64,000 bases of DNA, from contig CAJTHL010000008.1 of the NCBI GenBank assembly GCA_910576205.1, positions 115,406-179,405 on the forward strand, read 5' to 3'. The notes below the pieces were generated by a model. That model saw nothing but the letters and a program-made list of their open reading frames with translations. It ran no database searches and had not been told where the DNA came from. Position numbers and translations under genes: made by a program. The DNA is from Clostridia bacterium (lineage in GTDB: Bacteria; Bacillota; Clostridia; Lachnospirales; Lachnospiraceae). Below are positions 45,074-53,334 of the stretch, piece by piece. How positions within the stretch are numbered: the stretch's first letter is position 1; each line of letters opens with the position of its first letter.

Positions 45074-45097
45074 GGGACTTTAAATAGGAGAGAAAAA

Positions 45098-46501
45098 ATG
45101 TCACAGACAAAAGAAAAGCAGACCAGCTCCCTGCCCCGTCCCTTACGGCTGTTTTACGGTATAGGCGAGTTTGGTCAGCAGCTCAGCGTATTGACGCTGA
45201 ACCTGTATTTATTGTATTTTTATACCACAATCCTGGGAATTTCCGGTAAGGCGGCAGGTACGCTGATGCTGGTGGCCAGGATCTGGGACGCCATCAATGA
45301 CCCCATGATGGGAACCATTATTGACAATACCCACAGCAAACACGGCAAATGCCGTCCCTATTTGCTGTATTGCGCGGTTCCTGCGGGCCTGTTTCTGTTC
45401 CTGACCTTCCTTGCCCCGGATATGAGCAACACGGCCAAGCTGGTCTGGGCGTATGTGACCTATATCGGTCAGGGAATGCTTTACACTGCTACTGGTATTT
45501 CCTACACTTCCCTTATGTCCCGCATCAGCGACAAGCCCATGGACCGGGTGGCTCTGAATCAGAGCCGGGCTTTCATCTCCATGTTTGCCGCTATCGCCAT
45601 CTCCAGCCTTACCTTGAAGCTTGTCGAGATGGCAGGCGGCGGGGACGAGCGGAAGGGCTTTGCCATTGTGGTGGGTATTTACGGAATTGTGCAGGCCATC
45701 TGTTATCTGACCGTATTCCGCCTCACTAAAGGCCATGACCGCCAGGAACCTAAGGTGGCAAAGACAGAAGGTAAATCCGGAGGGAAAGATCTCCTTAATT
45801 CCTTCAAATATATTGTCAAAAATCCATTGTGGCGCTGGCTGGCCGGCAGTACCATGCTCTACTATACATCCGCTGCCATCACCCAGGGCATTGTGGTGTT
45901 TTATGTGAAATTCTATCTGGAGAAGCCCTCTATGACAGGGCTTGCAACCATGTGTAGTATGGTTTCCAGCTTTTTTGCCATCATCCTTCTTCAGGTATTT
46001 GCCAAAAAGCTGGGCAAGGCCAGAAGCTGCGCCATGGGTATACTTATCGCCGTGTGCTGTCTGCTGGTGAGGCTGGTTACCAGGGACTCTATCTTCCCCC
46101 TGTATCTGATCTGCCTGCTGGTTTCCGGCTTTGGCCTGGGCCTGTTCTCCTCCCTTCTGGTGCCCTCTCTTATGGACAGCATTGATTATGGGGAATGGCT
46201 TTTTGGCAAGAGAAACGACGCCATGGTTATGTCAGCCAACAGTTTCGGAAATAAGCTGGGAGGCGGCGTGGGAGCGGCAGTCCTGGGCTTTATGCTGGAT
46301 GCGGTAGGCTTTGACAAGAACGCCACTGTCCAGACTGCTTTGGCCAAGAGCGGTCTGTTTAATACCTCTATTTTTGTGCCGTTGACGGTATTCTGCATTG
46401 TATTCTTCTTTATGCTGATGTATCGCCGCTATGAGAAGAAGATGCCCCAGGTCAGAGAAGATCTGGCAGAGCGGCGGTCAGCCGCGGGAGCACGGAATTA
46501 A
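45098..46501 (+). CDS. GPH-family glycoside/pentoside/hexuronide symporter
   Basis: 467 residues with about 12 transmembrane helices. FYGIGEFGQQLSVLTLNLYLLYFYTTILGIS and VARIWDAINDPMMGTIIDNT with SKHGKCRPYLL are hallmarks of the MelB/GPH family, including the conserved Asp that takes part in cation coupling. It imports a sugar, glycoside or uronide with Na+ or H+. No glycosidase is adjacent. The ribosome site is TAGGAGAG and element copy C lies just upstream. It precedes a cysteine desulfidase gene by 54 bp. Confidence 0.93.
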   Translation: MSQTKEKQTSSLPRPLRLFYGIGEFGQQLSVLTLNLYLLYFYTTILGISGKAAGTLMLVARIWDAINDPMMGTIIDNTHSKHGKCRPYLLYCAVPAGLFLFLTFLAPDMSNTAKLVWAYVTYIGQGMLYTATGISYTSLMSRISDKPMDRVALNQSRAFISMFAAIAISSLTLKLVEMAGGGDERKGFAIVVGIYGIVQAICYLTVFRLTKGHDRQEPKVAKTEGKSGGKDLLNSFKYIVKNPLWRWLAGSTMLYYTSAAITQGIVVFYVKFYLEKPSMTGLATMCSMVSSFFAIILLQVFAKKLGKARSCAMGILIAVCCLLVRLVTRDSIFPLYLICLLVSGFGLGLFSSLLVPSLMDSIDYGEWLFGKRNDAMVMSANSFGNKLGGGVGAAVLGFMLDAVGFDKNATVQTALAKSGLFNTSIFVPLTVFCIVFFFMLMYRRYEKKMPQVREDLAERRSAAGARN

Positions 46502-46555
46502 AGGCATACGACGGGGTATGAAAATCTTTGTTCCGGCAGAAAGGGAAGAATTGTT

Positions 46556-47833
46556 ATGAAGAAAACGGATCCCCGCTATGGGGCGTATGTCAGGATATTG
46601 CAGGAAGAGCTGGTACCGGCCATGGGATGTACCGAGCCGGTTGCCATTGCGTTTGCCTGCGCCAGTGCCCGGGATCTGCTGGGGCGGCTGCCTGACCGGG
46701 CGCTTATCAGGGTAAGCGGGAACATTATCAAGAATGTAAAAAGTGTGGTGGTTCCCAACACAGGGGGCGGCCGGGGGATTTCCACAGCGGCCGCCATCGG
46801 ATTTGTGGTGGGGAATGCCGGGCGGGAGTTACAGGTTATCAGCGCCGTTACCGACCAGCAGCGGGCAGAAATGACCCGGCTTCTGGAGAACTGCCCCATG
46901 GAGGTGAGCCCTACAGAAGGGCCGGAGGTGTTTGATATTCTGGTGGAGGCTTATGGGGAGGGCCACTGCGCCAGGGTGCGGATCACCGGTTTTCACACAA
47001 ATGTTGTCTTAAGGGAGCTGGACGGCCAGGTGCTGGAAAGCAGCCCCCAGGTGGAGACAGGGCCTTCAAAGGAATCGGAGCTGCTGACGGTGGAGGGCAT
47101 TCTGGACTTTGCCGATACGGCTGACCTGGGAGATGTAAAAGAGACTCTGGACCGCCAGATTGCGTTTAACTGCGCCATCCGGGATGAGGGTCTGACTGGA
47201 AAATGGGGAGCTGCTATTGGCTGTACCCTGCTTCGCTGTTATGGTTCCGCAGACGTGGCTGTCCGGGCCAGGGCGGCAGCGGCCGCAGGCAGCGACGCCC
47301 GCATGGGCGGATGCGAGCTTCCGGTTATTATCAATTCGGGCAGCGGAAACCAGGGAATGACCGCCAGCCTGCCTGTGATTGAGTATGCCAGGGAGCTGGG
47401 ATGCAGCTGTGAAGCCCGTTACCGTGCCTTGCTGGTATCAAATCTGATTACGGTTCATCTAAAGAGCGGCATTGGGCGCTTAAGCGCCTATTGCGGAGCC
47501 GTCAGCGCAGGCTGTGCCGCCGGATCTGCCATTGCCTATCTTCATGGCGGCGGCTTTAAAGAGGTGGCCCATACTCTGGTGAACAGCCTGGCCATTGTCT
47601 CGGGCATTATCTGCGACGGGGCGAAGCCTTCCTGTGCGGCCAAGATTGCCAGCGCAGTGGACGCAGGCATTGTGGGCTGGCAGATGTACCGGGACGGGCA
47701 GCAGTTCTACGCCGGGGACGGTATTGTCCGGAAAGGCGTGGAGGAAACGATTAAGACGGTGAGCCGGGTAGGCCGGGAGGGCATGGCGGATACCGACTGG
47801 GAGATTTTACAGATTATGACAGAAAAAGTCTGA
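46556..47833 (+). CDS. cyuA: L-cysteine desulfidase (CyuA/YhaM family)
   Basis: 425 residues. The blocks PAMGCTEPVAIAFACA, NIIKNVKSVVVPNTGGGRGI and CGAVSAGCAAGSAIAYLHGG are those of the iron-sulfur L-cysteine desulfidases, which split L-cysteine to pyruvate, ammonia and sulfide under anaerobic conditions. The Cys of GCTEP and the later Cys (CGAVSAGC, IICDGAKPSCAAK) are the cluster ligands. No transporter for cysteine is adjacent. A 13-codon open frame (46518-46559) overlaps its start by ATGA. AAGGGA precedes the ATG. A terminator follows. Confidence 0.88.
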   Translation: MKKTDPRYGAYVRILQEELVPAMGCTEPVAIAFACASARDLLGRLPDRALIRVSGNIIKNVKSVVVPNTGGGRGISTAAAIGFVVGNAGRELQVISAVTDQQRAEMTRLLENCPMEVSPTEGPEVFDILVEAYGEGHCARVRITGFHTNVVLRELDGQVLESSPQVETGPSKESELLTVEGILDFADTADLGDVKETLDRQIAFNCAIRDEGLTGKWGAAIGCTLLRCYGSADVAVRARAAAAAGSDARMGGCELPVIINSGSGNQGMTASLPVIEYARELGCSCEARYRALLVSNLITVHLKSGIGRLSAYCGAVSAGCAAGSAIAYLHGGGFKEVAHTLVNSLAIVSGIICDGAKPSCAAKIASAVDAGIVGWQMYRDGQQFYAGDGIVRKGVEETIKTVSRVGREGMADTDWEILQIMTEKV

Positions 47834-47853
47834 TACTGGACGATGAATAAAGG

Positions 47854-47901
47854 AAGGCTCCGCGGGTTGTTTTGATAAAGAAGGCCGGCGGGGCCTTTTT
47901 T
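47854..47901 (+). terminator. cyuA terminator
   Basis: AAGGCTCCGC (47854-47863) pairs with GCGGGGCCTT (47888-47897) with one G-U, followed by T6. Confidence 0.85.
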
Positions 47902-47940
47902 GTTACACAATAGACGGAAACCAGGAGCATCATATTTTCC

Positions 47941-47969
47941 TTGCAATTTTTCGGAAAATATTGTATATT
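47941..47969 (+). promoter_or_regulatory. Promoter of the CBS/CorC membrane protein gene
   Basis: TTGCAA (47941-47946) and TATATT (47964-47969) with a 17-nt spacer. The leader of about 80 nt is AT-rich. Confidence 0.65.
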
Positions 47970-48055
47970 CTATATTGTATAGATAAGTTTAAAGAAAAAA
48001 TTTTACAAAACAGAGGTGCCGGGATGGCATCCTACAAACAAAGGAGTGAACTTTT

Positions 48056-49330
48056 TTGGATTCTAGTGACGCCATACAGCTAGGAAGTTTAGTTGTATTA
48101 TTGGGGCTGTCCGCATTTTTTTCCTCTGCGGAGACTGCGCTGACCACGGTCAACAAGATACGGGTCAGAACCATGATGGAAGAAGGTAACAAAAAAGCGG
48201 GGCTTGTATTTCGCCTGATTGAAGAGCCTTCCAGAATGCTGAGCGCGATCCTCATAGGAAACAATCTGGTAAACATAGGCATGACCGCCCTGGCGACGGT
48301 GCTTGCCACTAAATTTTTCGGAAGCGCCGGAGCGGGTATCGCCACCGGCTTACTTACGGTTTTAGTGTTGATTTTTGGGGAGATTACGCCGAAGAACTGC
48401 GCGGCCATTTCTTCTGAAAAGCTGGCGTTTCTCTATGCCAGACCGGTCTATATCTGGGTAAAGGTGATTACGCCCGTCAGCCGTATTATCAACGGGATAT
48501 CTCGCGGCTTAATGCGCCTGCTTGGGGTGGACCCGGACAAAAAACAGGATACTTTTACGGAGACGGAGATCCGCAGCATCGTGGACGAGAGCCACGAGGA
48601 CGGGGAGATCGAGAGTGAAGAGCGCAAAATGATTAACAATGTGTTTGACCTGGACGATCACCTGGCAAAGGATATTATGGTGCCCAGAGTGGATATGGTA
48701 TTTCTGAACCTGGAGGCCACTTACTGGGAGACCCTGGAGGTCTACAAGGAGTGTATGTTTACCCGCCTTCCTGTCTACGAGGAGAACCGGGATAACGTGG
48801 TGGGTATTATTAATGTAAAGGATCTTCTGATCTATGAGGACAAAGAGCATTTCCGGGTGGAGCATGTTCTGCGGGACGCCTATTACACCCATGAGTATAA
48901 AAAAACTTCGGAGCTTATGTTGGAAATGCGGGAAAATTCCATCACTTTAGCCATTGTGCTGGATGAGTACGGCGCTACGGCGGGACTGATTACCCTGGAG
49001 GATCTGCTGGAGGAGATTGTTGGAGAGATCCGCGACGAGTATGACGAGGAAGAAGAAAACCTTATCCAGGAGATCAGCGACCGGGAGTATGTGGTGGAGG
49101 GTTCTTCCAAGCTGGATGATCTGAATGACCAGATTGGTCTTTGCCTTTACTCGGAAGATTACGATTCCATTGGCGGTATTGTCATTGAGCTTCTGGACAG
49201 ACTTCCCCAGGCAGGGGAATCCGTGGTGACGGATTCCGGTATCCGGCTGGTGGTGGATGAAATTGACAAAAACCGTATTGACAAGGTGCATATTTATCTT
49301 CCCGAGGAGGAAGAGGAGACAGAGGAATAA
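48056..49330 (+). CDS. CNNM-type membrane protein with CBS pair and CorC domain
   Basis: 424 residues. Start at TTG, with AAAGGAG 9 nt upstream. Residues 1-185 form the DUF21 transmembrane domain (about four helices, with FFSSAETALTTVNKIRVRTM and LIFGEITPKNCA). A pair of CBS domains follows (VPRVDMVFLNLEATYWETLEVYKE..., IVLDEYGATAGLITLEDLLEEIVGEIRDEYD), then a CorC/HlyC domain. Such proteins, once called haemolysins, act in magnesium or other cation export. The C-terminal tail is Glu-rich (PEEEEETEE). It stands alone with its own promoter. Confidence 0.92.
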   Translation: MDSSDAIQLGSLVVLLGLSAFFSSAETALTTVNKIRVRTMMEEGNKKAGLVFRLIEEPSRMLSAILIGNNLVNIGMTALATVLATKFFGSAGAGIATGLLTVLVLIFGEITPKNCAAISSEKLAFLYARPVYIWVKVITPVSRIINGISRGLMRLLGVDPDKKQDTFTETEIRSIVDESHEDGEIESEERKMINNVFDLDDHLAKDIMVPRVDMVFLNLEATYWETLEVYKECMFTRLPVYEENRDNVVGIINVKDLLIYEDKEHFRVEHVLRDAYYTHEYKKTSELMLEMRENSITLAIVLDEYGATAGLITLEDLLEEIVGEIRDEYDEEEENLIQEISDREYVVEGSSKLDDLNDQIGLCLYSEDYDSIGGIVIELLDRLPQAGESVVTDSGIRLVVDEIDKNRIDKVHIYLPEEEEETEE

Positions 49331-49376
49331 GGCGGCCGGAAAGAGGCGTATAATAGAAAAGCGGAGGTAAAAGAGA

Positions 49377-50078
49377 ATGAGAAAAGCAGTGATAGGTTTC
49401 CTGGCAATGGCAATCCTTTTATTTGCCGGAACAACAAGCGCGTTTGCAGCCGGTTCCAGATGGGGACAGAGCCTGGATAGCGAGGTTCAAGGGGCAGTGT
49501 GCAGCTATGCGGGTACGGGATGCCACCACGGAGACAGAGACGGCGATGGCATCTGTGATTTTGCGGGAACGACCTGCTTCTACACACATATAAACCGTAT
49601 AACCACAGAAACAGGAGCCATTGCAGCCAACGACAGCATAACCACGGTTACAACCAGAACAGCCGCGGCCAGCGAGGAGGCAGACACAGCCGGGGACAGT
49701 GCGTCTGCCAATGAAACAGAAGCTACTGCCGACGACAGTGCAGCCACAGATGAAACGGCAACTGCAGAGGACGACGGTATAACCACGGACGCGGACAACA
49801 ACAGTACAACCGCGGCTGTAGCCAGTAGCGATACGTCAGCCAGCACACCTGCGTATAACAATGCACCAACTTATAACGGAGCCGCCTGCCCCGGTCCAGG
49901 GTGCGATGGTGTGTGTGTCTATAATGGCGCTGCCTGCGTGGACGTGGACGGCAACGGCATCTGCGACTACTACGACGCCAGAATGCAGCAGGCAAATACA
50001 AGCCAGCAGACAAACGGGTATGGGGGCCATCATGGCAGACATCATGGAGGCGGCGGTCATCATGGCCGGTGCTGGTAG
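49377..50078 (+). CDS. Secreted Asp/Thr-rich protein with calcium-like loops and His tail
   Basis: 233 residues; no family assigned. A signal peptide (MRKAVIGFLAMAILLFAGTTSAFAA) is cut near residue 25. Two Cys-bounded loops of the DxDxDGxxD type occur, near 53-61 (DRDGDGICD) and near 199-208 (DVDGNGICD), like calcium-binding EF-hand or thrombospondin-3 loops. Between them lies a low-complexity Thr/Ala/Asp/Glu stretch of about 100 residues. The C-terminus GGHHGRHHGGGGHHGRCW is His/Gly-rich and could bind zinc, nickel or copper. AGGTAAAAG precedes the ATG. It lies 46 bp after the CBS/CorC gene, and a hairpin terminator follows. Confidence 0.8.
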   Translation: MRKAVIGFLAMAILLFAGTTSAFAAGSRWGQSLDSEVQGAVCSYAGTGCHHGDRDGDGICDFAGTTCFYTHINRITTETGAIAANDSITTVTTRTAAASEEADTAGDSASANETEATADDSAATDETATAEDDGITTDADNNSTTAAVASSDTSASTPAYNNAPTYNGAACPGPGCDGVCVYNGAACVDVDGNGICDYYDARMQQANTSQQTNGYGGHHGRHHGGGGHHGRCW

Positions 50079-50120
50079 CTGCCAGGCTTAAAAAAGGATA
50101 AAAAAGGACATGTGGACAAT

Positions 50121-50158
50121 GAGGACATATTTCAAAACCTGTTTTGAAGTATGTCCTC
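50121..50158 (+). terminator. Terminator after the secreted protein gene
   Basis: The arms GAGGACATATTTCAAAAC (50121-50138) and GTTTTGAAGTATGTCCTC (50141-50158) pair along 18 bp with one G-U, a tight loop; TTTATT follows. Confidence 0.85.
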
Positions 50159-50164
50159 CCTTTA

Positions 50165-50206
50165 TTGTAAGAAACTTGTAAGACTTTTCCCCAAATCTTT
50201 GTAAGA
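50165..50206. promoter_or_regulatory. TTGTAAGA repeats before the response regulator
   Basis: TTGTAAGA occurs at 50165, 50176 and 50199, spacings 11 and 23 bp, near multiples of a helical turn. This is the arrangement of OmpR/PhoB-type operators and suggests autoregulation. Confidence 0.6.
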
Positions 50207-50252
50207 AATAGATCCTATTATAGAACCAGGCAAAAGGAGGAGGCATAAAAGG

Positions 50253-50960
50253 ATGGAACGGATACTAGTGGTGGACGACGACAGGGAGATTGTAAAAGCC
50301 ATGGCAATTCTTCTGGAGCAGGAGGGTTACCAGGTGGAAAAGGCCTACGATGGACTGGAGGCGCTGGAAATCCTTTCGGAGCAGTCGGTACAGCTTCTGA
50401 TTATCGATGTAATGATGCCGAAGATGGACGGGCTGTCGGCAATTTTAAAAATCCGGGAGAGACAGAACCTTCCGATCATTGTGCTCAGCGCCAGGAGCGA
50501 GGAGACGGACAAGGTTCTGGGACTGTCAATGGGCGCAGACGATTATGTGACAAAACCCTACAATCCCAAGGAACTGGCGGCCCGGGTAAAAAGCCAGCTT
50601 CGCCGTTACACCAGCCTGGGAGACATTCATGCCCCAAAGCGGGAGGACGAGATCTCCAACGGGCGGCTACTATATCGTCTGGGGGAACGCACCCTCTATG
50701 CGGACGGGGAGCCTGTGCGGCTGACGGCCACAGAGACAAAGATCGTAGATCTGCTGATGCGCAACCGGGGCAGAATCTTTCCGGCAGAGGAGATCTATGA
50801 GCGGGTCTGGGAGGAAGTGAGCTTCGCGCCGGAGAATACGGTGATGGTTCACATCCGCCGTATCCGGGAAAAAATAGAGCTGAATCCGAAAGAGCCAGAA
50901 TATATAAAGGTGGTGTGGGGAATTGGATACAAAATGGAAAAAATGGAAGAGCGCCGGTAG
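50253..50960 (+). CDS. OmpR-family response regulator
   Basis: 235 residues. Receiver domain with acidic pocket at 8-10 and phosphoacceptor Asp52 (LLIIDVMMPKMDG), then Thr/Ser and Lys in the usual positions (VLSAR, VTKPYNPKEL). The C-terminal winged helix has ATETKIVDLLMRNRGRIFPAEEIYERVWEE and MVHIRRIREKIE. It would bind direct repeats such as TTGTAAGA upstream and perhaps control the exporter genes 3.3 kb downstream. AGGAGGAGG lies before the ATG. The kinase gene overlaps its 3' end by 38 bp. Confidence 0.96.
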   Translation: MERILVVDDDREIVKAMAILLEQEGYQVEKAYDGLEALEILSEQSVQLLIIDVMMPKMDGLSAILKIRERQNLPIIVLSARSEETDKVLGLSMGADDYVTKPYNPKELAARVKSQLRRYTSLGDIHAPKREDEISNGRLLYRLGERTLYADGEPVRLTATETKIVDLLMRNRGRIFPAEEIYERVWEEVSFAPENTVMVHIRRIREKIELNPKEPEYIKVVWGIGYKMEKMEERR

Positions 50961-53334
50961 CCTTACAGCATTTCTGCTGGGATTATATCTGTTGTTTTTA
51001 AGCTTCGTCCTGGGAGGCGCCGGACTTATGAGAACAGTATTCTACGGAGAGGGAATGGAAGGGATCCGGGAGCGGATGGAGACGGACTACCAGAATACCT
51101 CCGGGTTTCGCTGGTTTGTGAGCAACCGGCTGGAGGAACTGCTGCTTATGGCCTGCGGGGGAGAAATGGGGGGATACTACGGCGTAACCTATGAGGGGAC
51201 AGTTATACAGGACACCTGTTATTATGACGACTGGGGCTGGGACTGGGGTATGGATTTCTGGTTTTCTGATATCCAGGAAGCGGTGGCAGTCGCGGAAGAG
51301 AGCAAATTGCAGGAGGCTTCGGGAAACTTTGGTTATGACGACTATTATGATGATTATTATGACGCTTATTACGATGATTATTACGACGGTTATTATGACG
51401 ACTACGATACAGGGGAACAGAAAGCCCGGAAACCTCCTACAAAGGAGGAGCGTATCCTAAGACGACAGGAGGAACTGAAACCCGATCAGAATGTGCTGTA
51501 TCAGGTCAGCTATGACGGGGAAATCCTATACACCAATGCGGAAGGCGTGACCCTGGATGAGACAGGTAAAACCATGCCGGAAGGCTACAATTTCCTGCTG
51601 TATTTTGACGGGGAAAAGACACATCTTTACAAGGACGGGCAGGAACTGGATATTTACGGGAATCCCTATTATGAGTCGGGAGAACGCCAGTGGTATGTGC
51701 CGGGATATTACAATTTTTATGTGGATGAGGCGGCAAAAAACGCCCGGGTACTGATGGCTGTCGCCGAAAATCCCAGGCTCTACATCCAGGGCAGGTATGA
51801 CCAGGACGGAAACAGCCAGTATGGCAGCCAGCTTTACTGGATGGAGCGTTCCCAGAACTGGCAGCGGGAAGAATTTATAAGAAATACAACCCTGTTTTTT
51901 CTGGGGCTCGTCCTGCTCTTTGTGGCGCTGATTTTGAGAAAGCAAAAAAAAACGGCCGATCAGTGGGTGGCAAAAAAGACGAAAAAATGCTGGGTTGAAG
52001 GGAAACTCCTGATCTGTCTTGGCATCCCCGGGCTTCTGGGAAACCAGATGGCCTACCACAGGGGAATGGTGTATGTGGTTTTACTTGTGGATATCATAAT
52101 GCTGTATGTGCTGATAAACGATCTGTGGCAGAACCGGGGCAGGCAGAAAGGGGTTTTCAAATCCCTGTGGAAAAGTCTTAGGGAAATGCTGCGGACAAAA
52201 AGCCTTCGGCTACCTGTGCAGAAACGGATGGTGTACCGGCAGTGGGCGGCGGGCTTTGCCTGGCTCCTGGCAGCGCTTCTTTTTTGCACCGCAGCCGGGA
52301 TAATGTTCCGGGGATACTGGGGGATGGAAGGATCCGTCTATATCCTGCTGGCGCTTGGAACGCTGACGGCAGTAGCTGCGCTTTGCTTAAGTATCCGGTT
52401 TGCCCTGTATCACAAGCGGACGGCGGAGGATATCGGGGCCCTGGGAGAGCAGATTGCCGCGGTGCGAAATGGAAATCTGACAGGAGGCCTTATCCTGCCT
52501 GGGGAAAATGATCTCCGTGAGATGGCGGAGAACCTGAATACCATCCAGCAGGGCATGAACCGTGCCCTGGAAGAGCAGATGAAAAGCGAGCGGATGAAGG
52601 TGGAGCTGGTCTCCAATGTGTCCCACGATATCAAGACGCCCCTCACCTCCATAATCAGCTATGTGGAGCTGCTACAGCAGGAAGAGGGCCTTCCGGACCA
52701 TGTAAAGGATTATATCCAGATTCTGGGACATAAATCCCAGCGGCTGAAAACCATGGTGCAGGACGTGTTTGAGGTCAGCAAGGCCAGCTCCGGCCAGCTC
52801 CCGGTAAAGATGGAGGTGCTGGATCTGCAGCGGCTTATGAGCCAGACGCTGGCGGACATGGACGAGCAGATCAAAGACAGCGGCATGAAGCTGAAAACCG
52901 ACCTTCCGGCCGGTGAGATGTTTGTCCGGGCCGATGGCCAGCGCATGTACCGGGTTATCCAGAATCTTTTGCAGAATGCCCTCAAATACTCCCTGCCCGG
53001 CTCCCGGATTCATGTGACCCTGCGCAGAGAGGAGCAGCAGGCGGTGGTGCGGATTCAGAACACTTCCCAGGTGGAGCTGGCCGCGGACGTGGACTTTACC
53101 GAGCGTTTTGTACGGGGGGACGTAAGCCGTTCGGACGGCGGAAGCGGCCTGGGGCTCTCCATAGCCCGAAGCTTTACGGAGGCCTGCAACGGGACATTTG
53201 CCATTCACGTAAACGCGGATCTCTTCACTGCGGAGGTAGGTCTGGCGCTGGAAAGACCAGAAGCGGCATTTGAAGCCCACAGCGGGGAATACTATAGCAG
53301 GCCCCATAAAACGGACAATGATTTGAAGCATTAA
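50923..53334 (+). CDS. Sensor histidine kinase with Tyr/Asp repeat
   Basis: 803 residues, unusually long for this class. Order: transmembrane helix about 13-33; extracellular part to about 325, with a DYYDDYYDAYYDDYYDGYYD repeat near 138-162; several further helices (about 325-342, 388-402, 442-462, 468-492); HAMP-like linker; HisKA with VSNVSHDIKTPLTS (His near 568); HATPase with QNLLQNALKYS and GGSGLGLSI. Start TTG at 50923 inside the regulator gene; other starts are poorer. Its stop overlaps the convergent C26 gene by 4 bp. It probably senses an envelope-acting compound and works with the upstream regulator. Confidence 0.9.
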   Translation: MDTKWKKWKSAGSLTAFLLGLYLLFLSFVLGGAGLMRTVFYGEGMEGIRERMETDYQNTSGFRWFVSNRLEELLLMACGGEMGGYYGVTYEGTVIQDTCYYDDWGWDWGMDFWFSDIQEAVAVAEESKLQEASGNFGYDDYYDDYYDAYYDDYYDGYYDDYDTGEQKARKPPTKEERILRRQEELKPDQNVLYQVSYDGEILYTNAEGVTLDETGKTMPEGYNFLLYFDGEKTHLYKDGQELDIYGNPYYESGERQWYVPGYYNFYVDEAAKNARVLMAVAENPRLYIQGRYDQDGNSQYGSQLYWMERSQNWQREEFIRNTTLFFLGLVLLFVALILRKQKKTADQWVAKKTKKCWVEGKLLICLGIPGLLGNQMAYHRGMVYVVLLVDIIMLYVLINDLWQNRGRQKGVFKSLWKSLREMLRTKSLRLPVQKRMVYRQWAAGFAWLLAALLFCTAAGIMFRGYWGMEGSVYILLALGTLTAVAALCLSIRFALYHKRTAEDIGALGEQIAAVRNGNLTGGLILPGENDLREMAENLNTIQQGMNRALEEQMKSERMKVELVSNVSHDIKTPLTSIISYVELLQQEEGLPDHVKDYIQILGHKSQRLKTMVQDVFEVSKASSGQLPVKMEVLDLQRLMSQTLADMDEQIKDSGMKLKTDLPAGEMFVRADGQRMYRVIQNLLQNALKYSLPGSRIHVTLRREEQQAVVRIQNTSQVELAADVDFTERFVRGDVSRSDGGSGLGLSIARSFTEACNGTFAIHVNADLFTAEVGLALERPEAAFEAHSGEYYSRPHKTDNDLKH
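51338..51410 (+). repeat. Tandem repeat coding Tyr/Asp tract
   Basis: Irregular units of about 12-15 bp (GACGACTATTATGATGATTAT type) code for alternating YD pairs in the external domain of the kinase at 50923. The frame is kept across units. Confidence 0.8.

Noticed and set aside
51338..51410. CRISPR-like repeat array
   Set aside because: The units are short, without spacers, in frame and coding for Tyr/Asp; no cas genes in the window.
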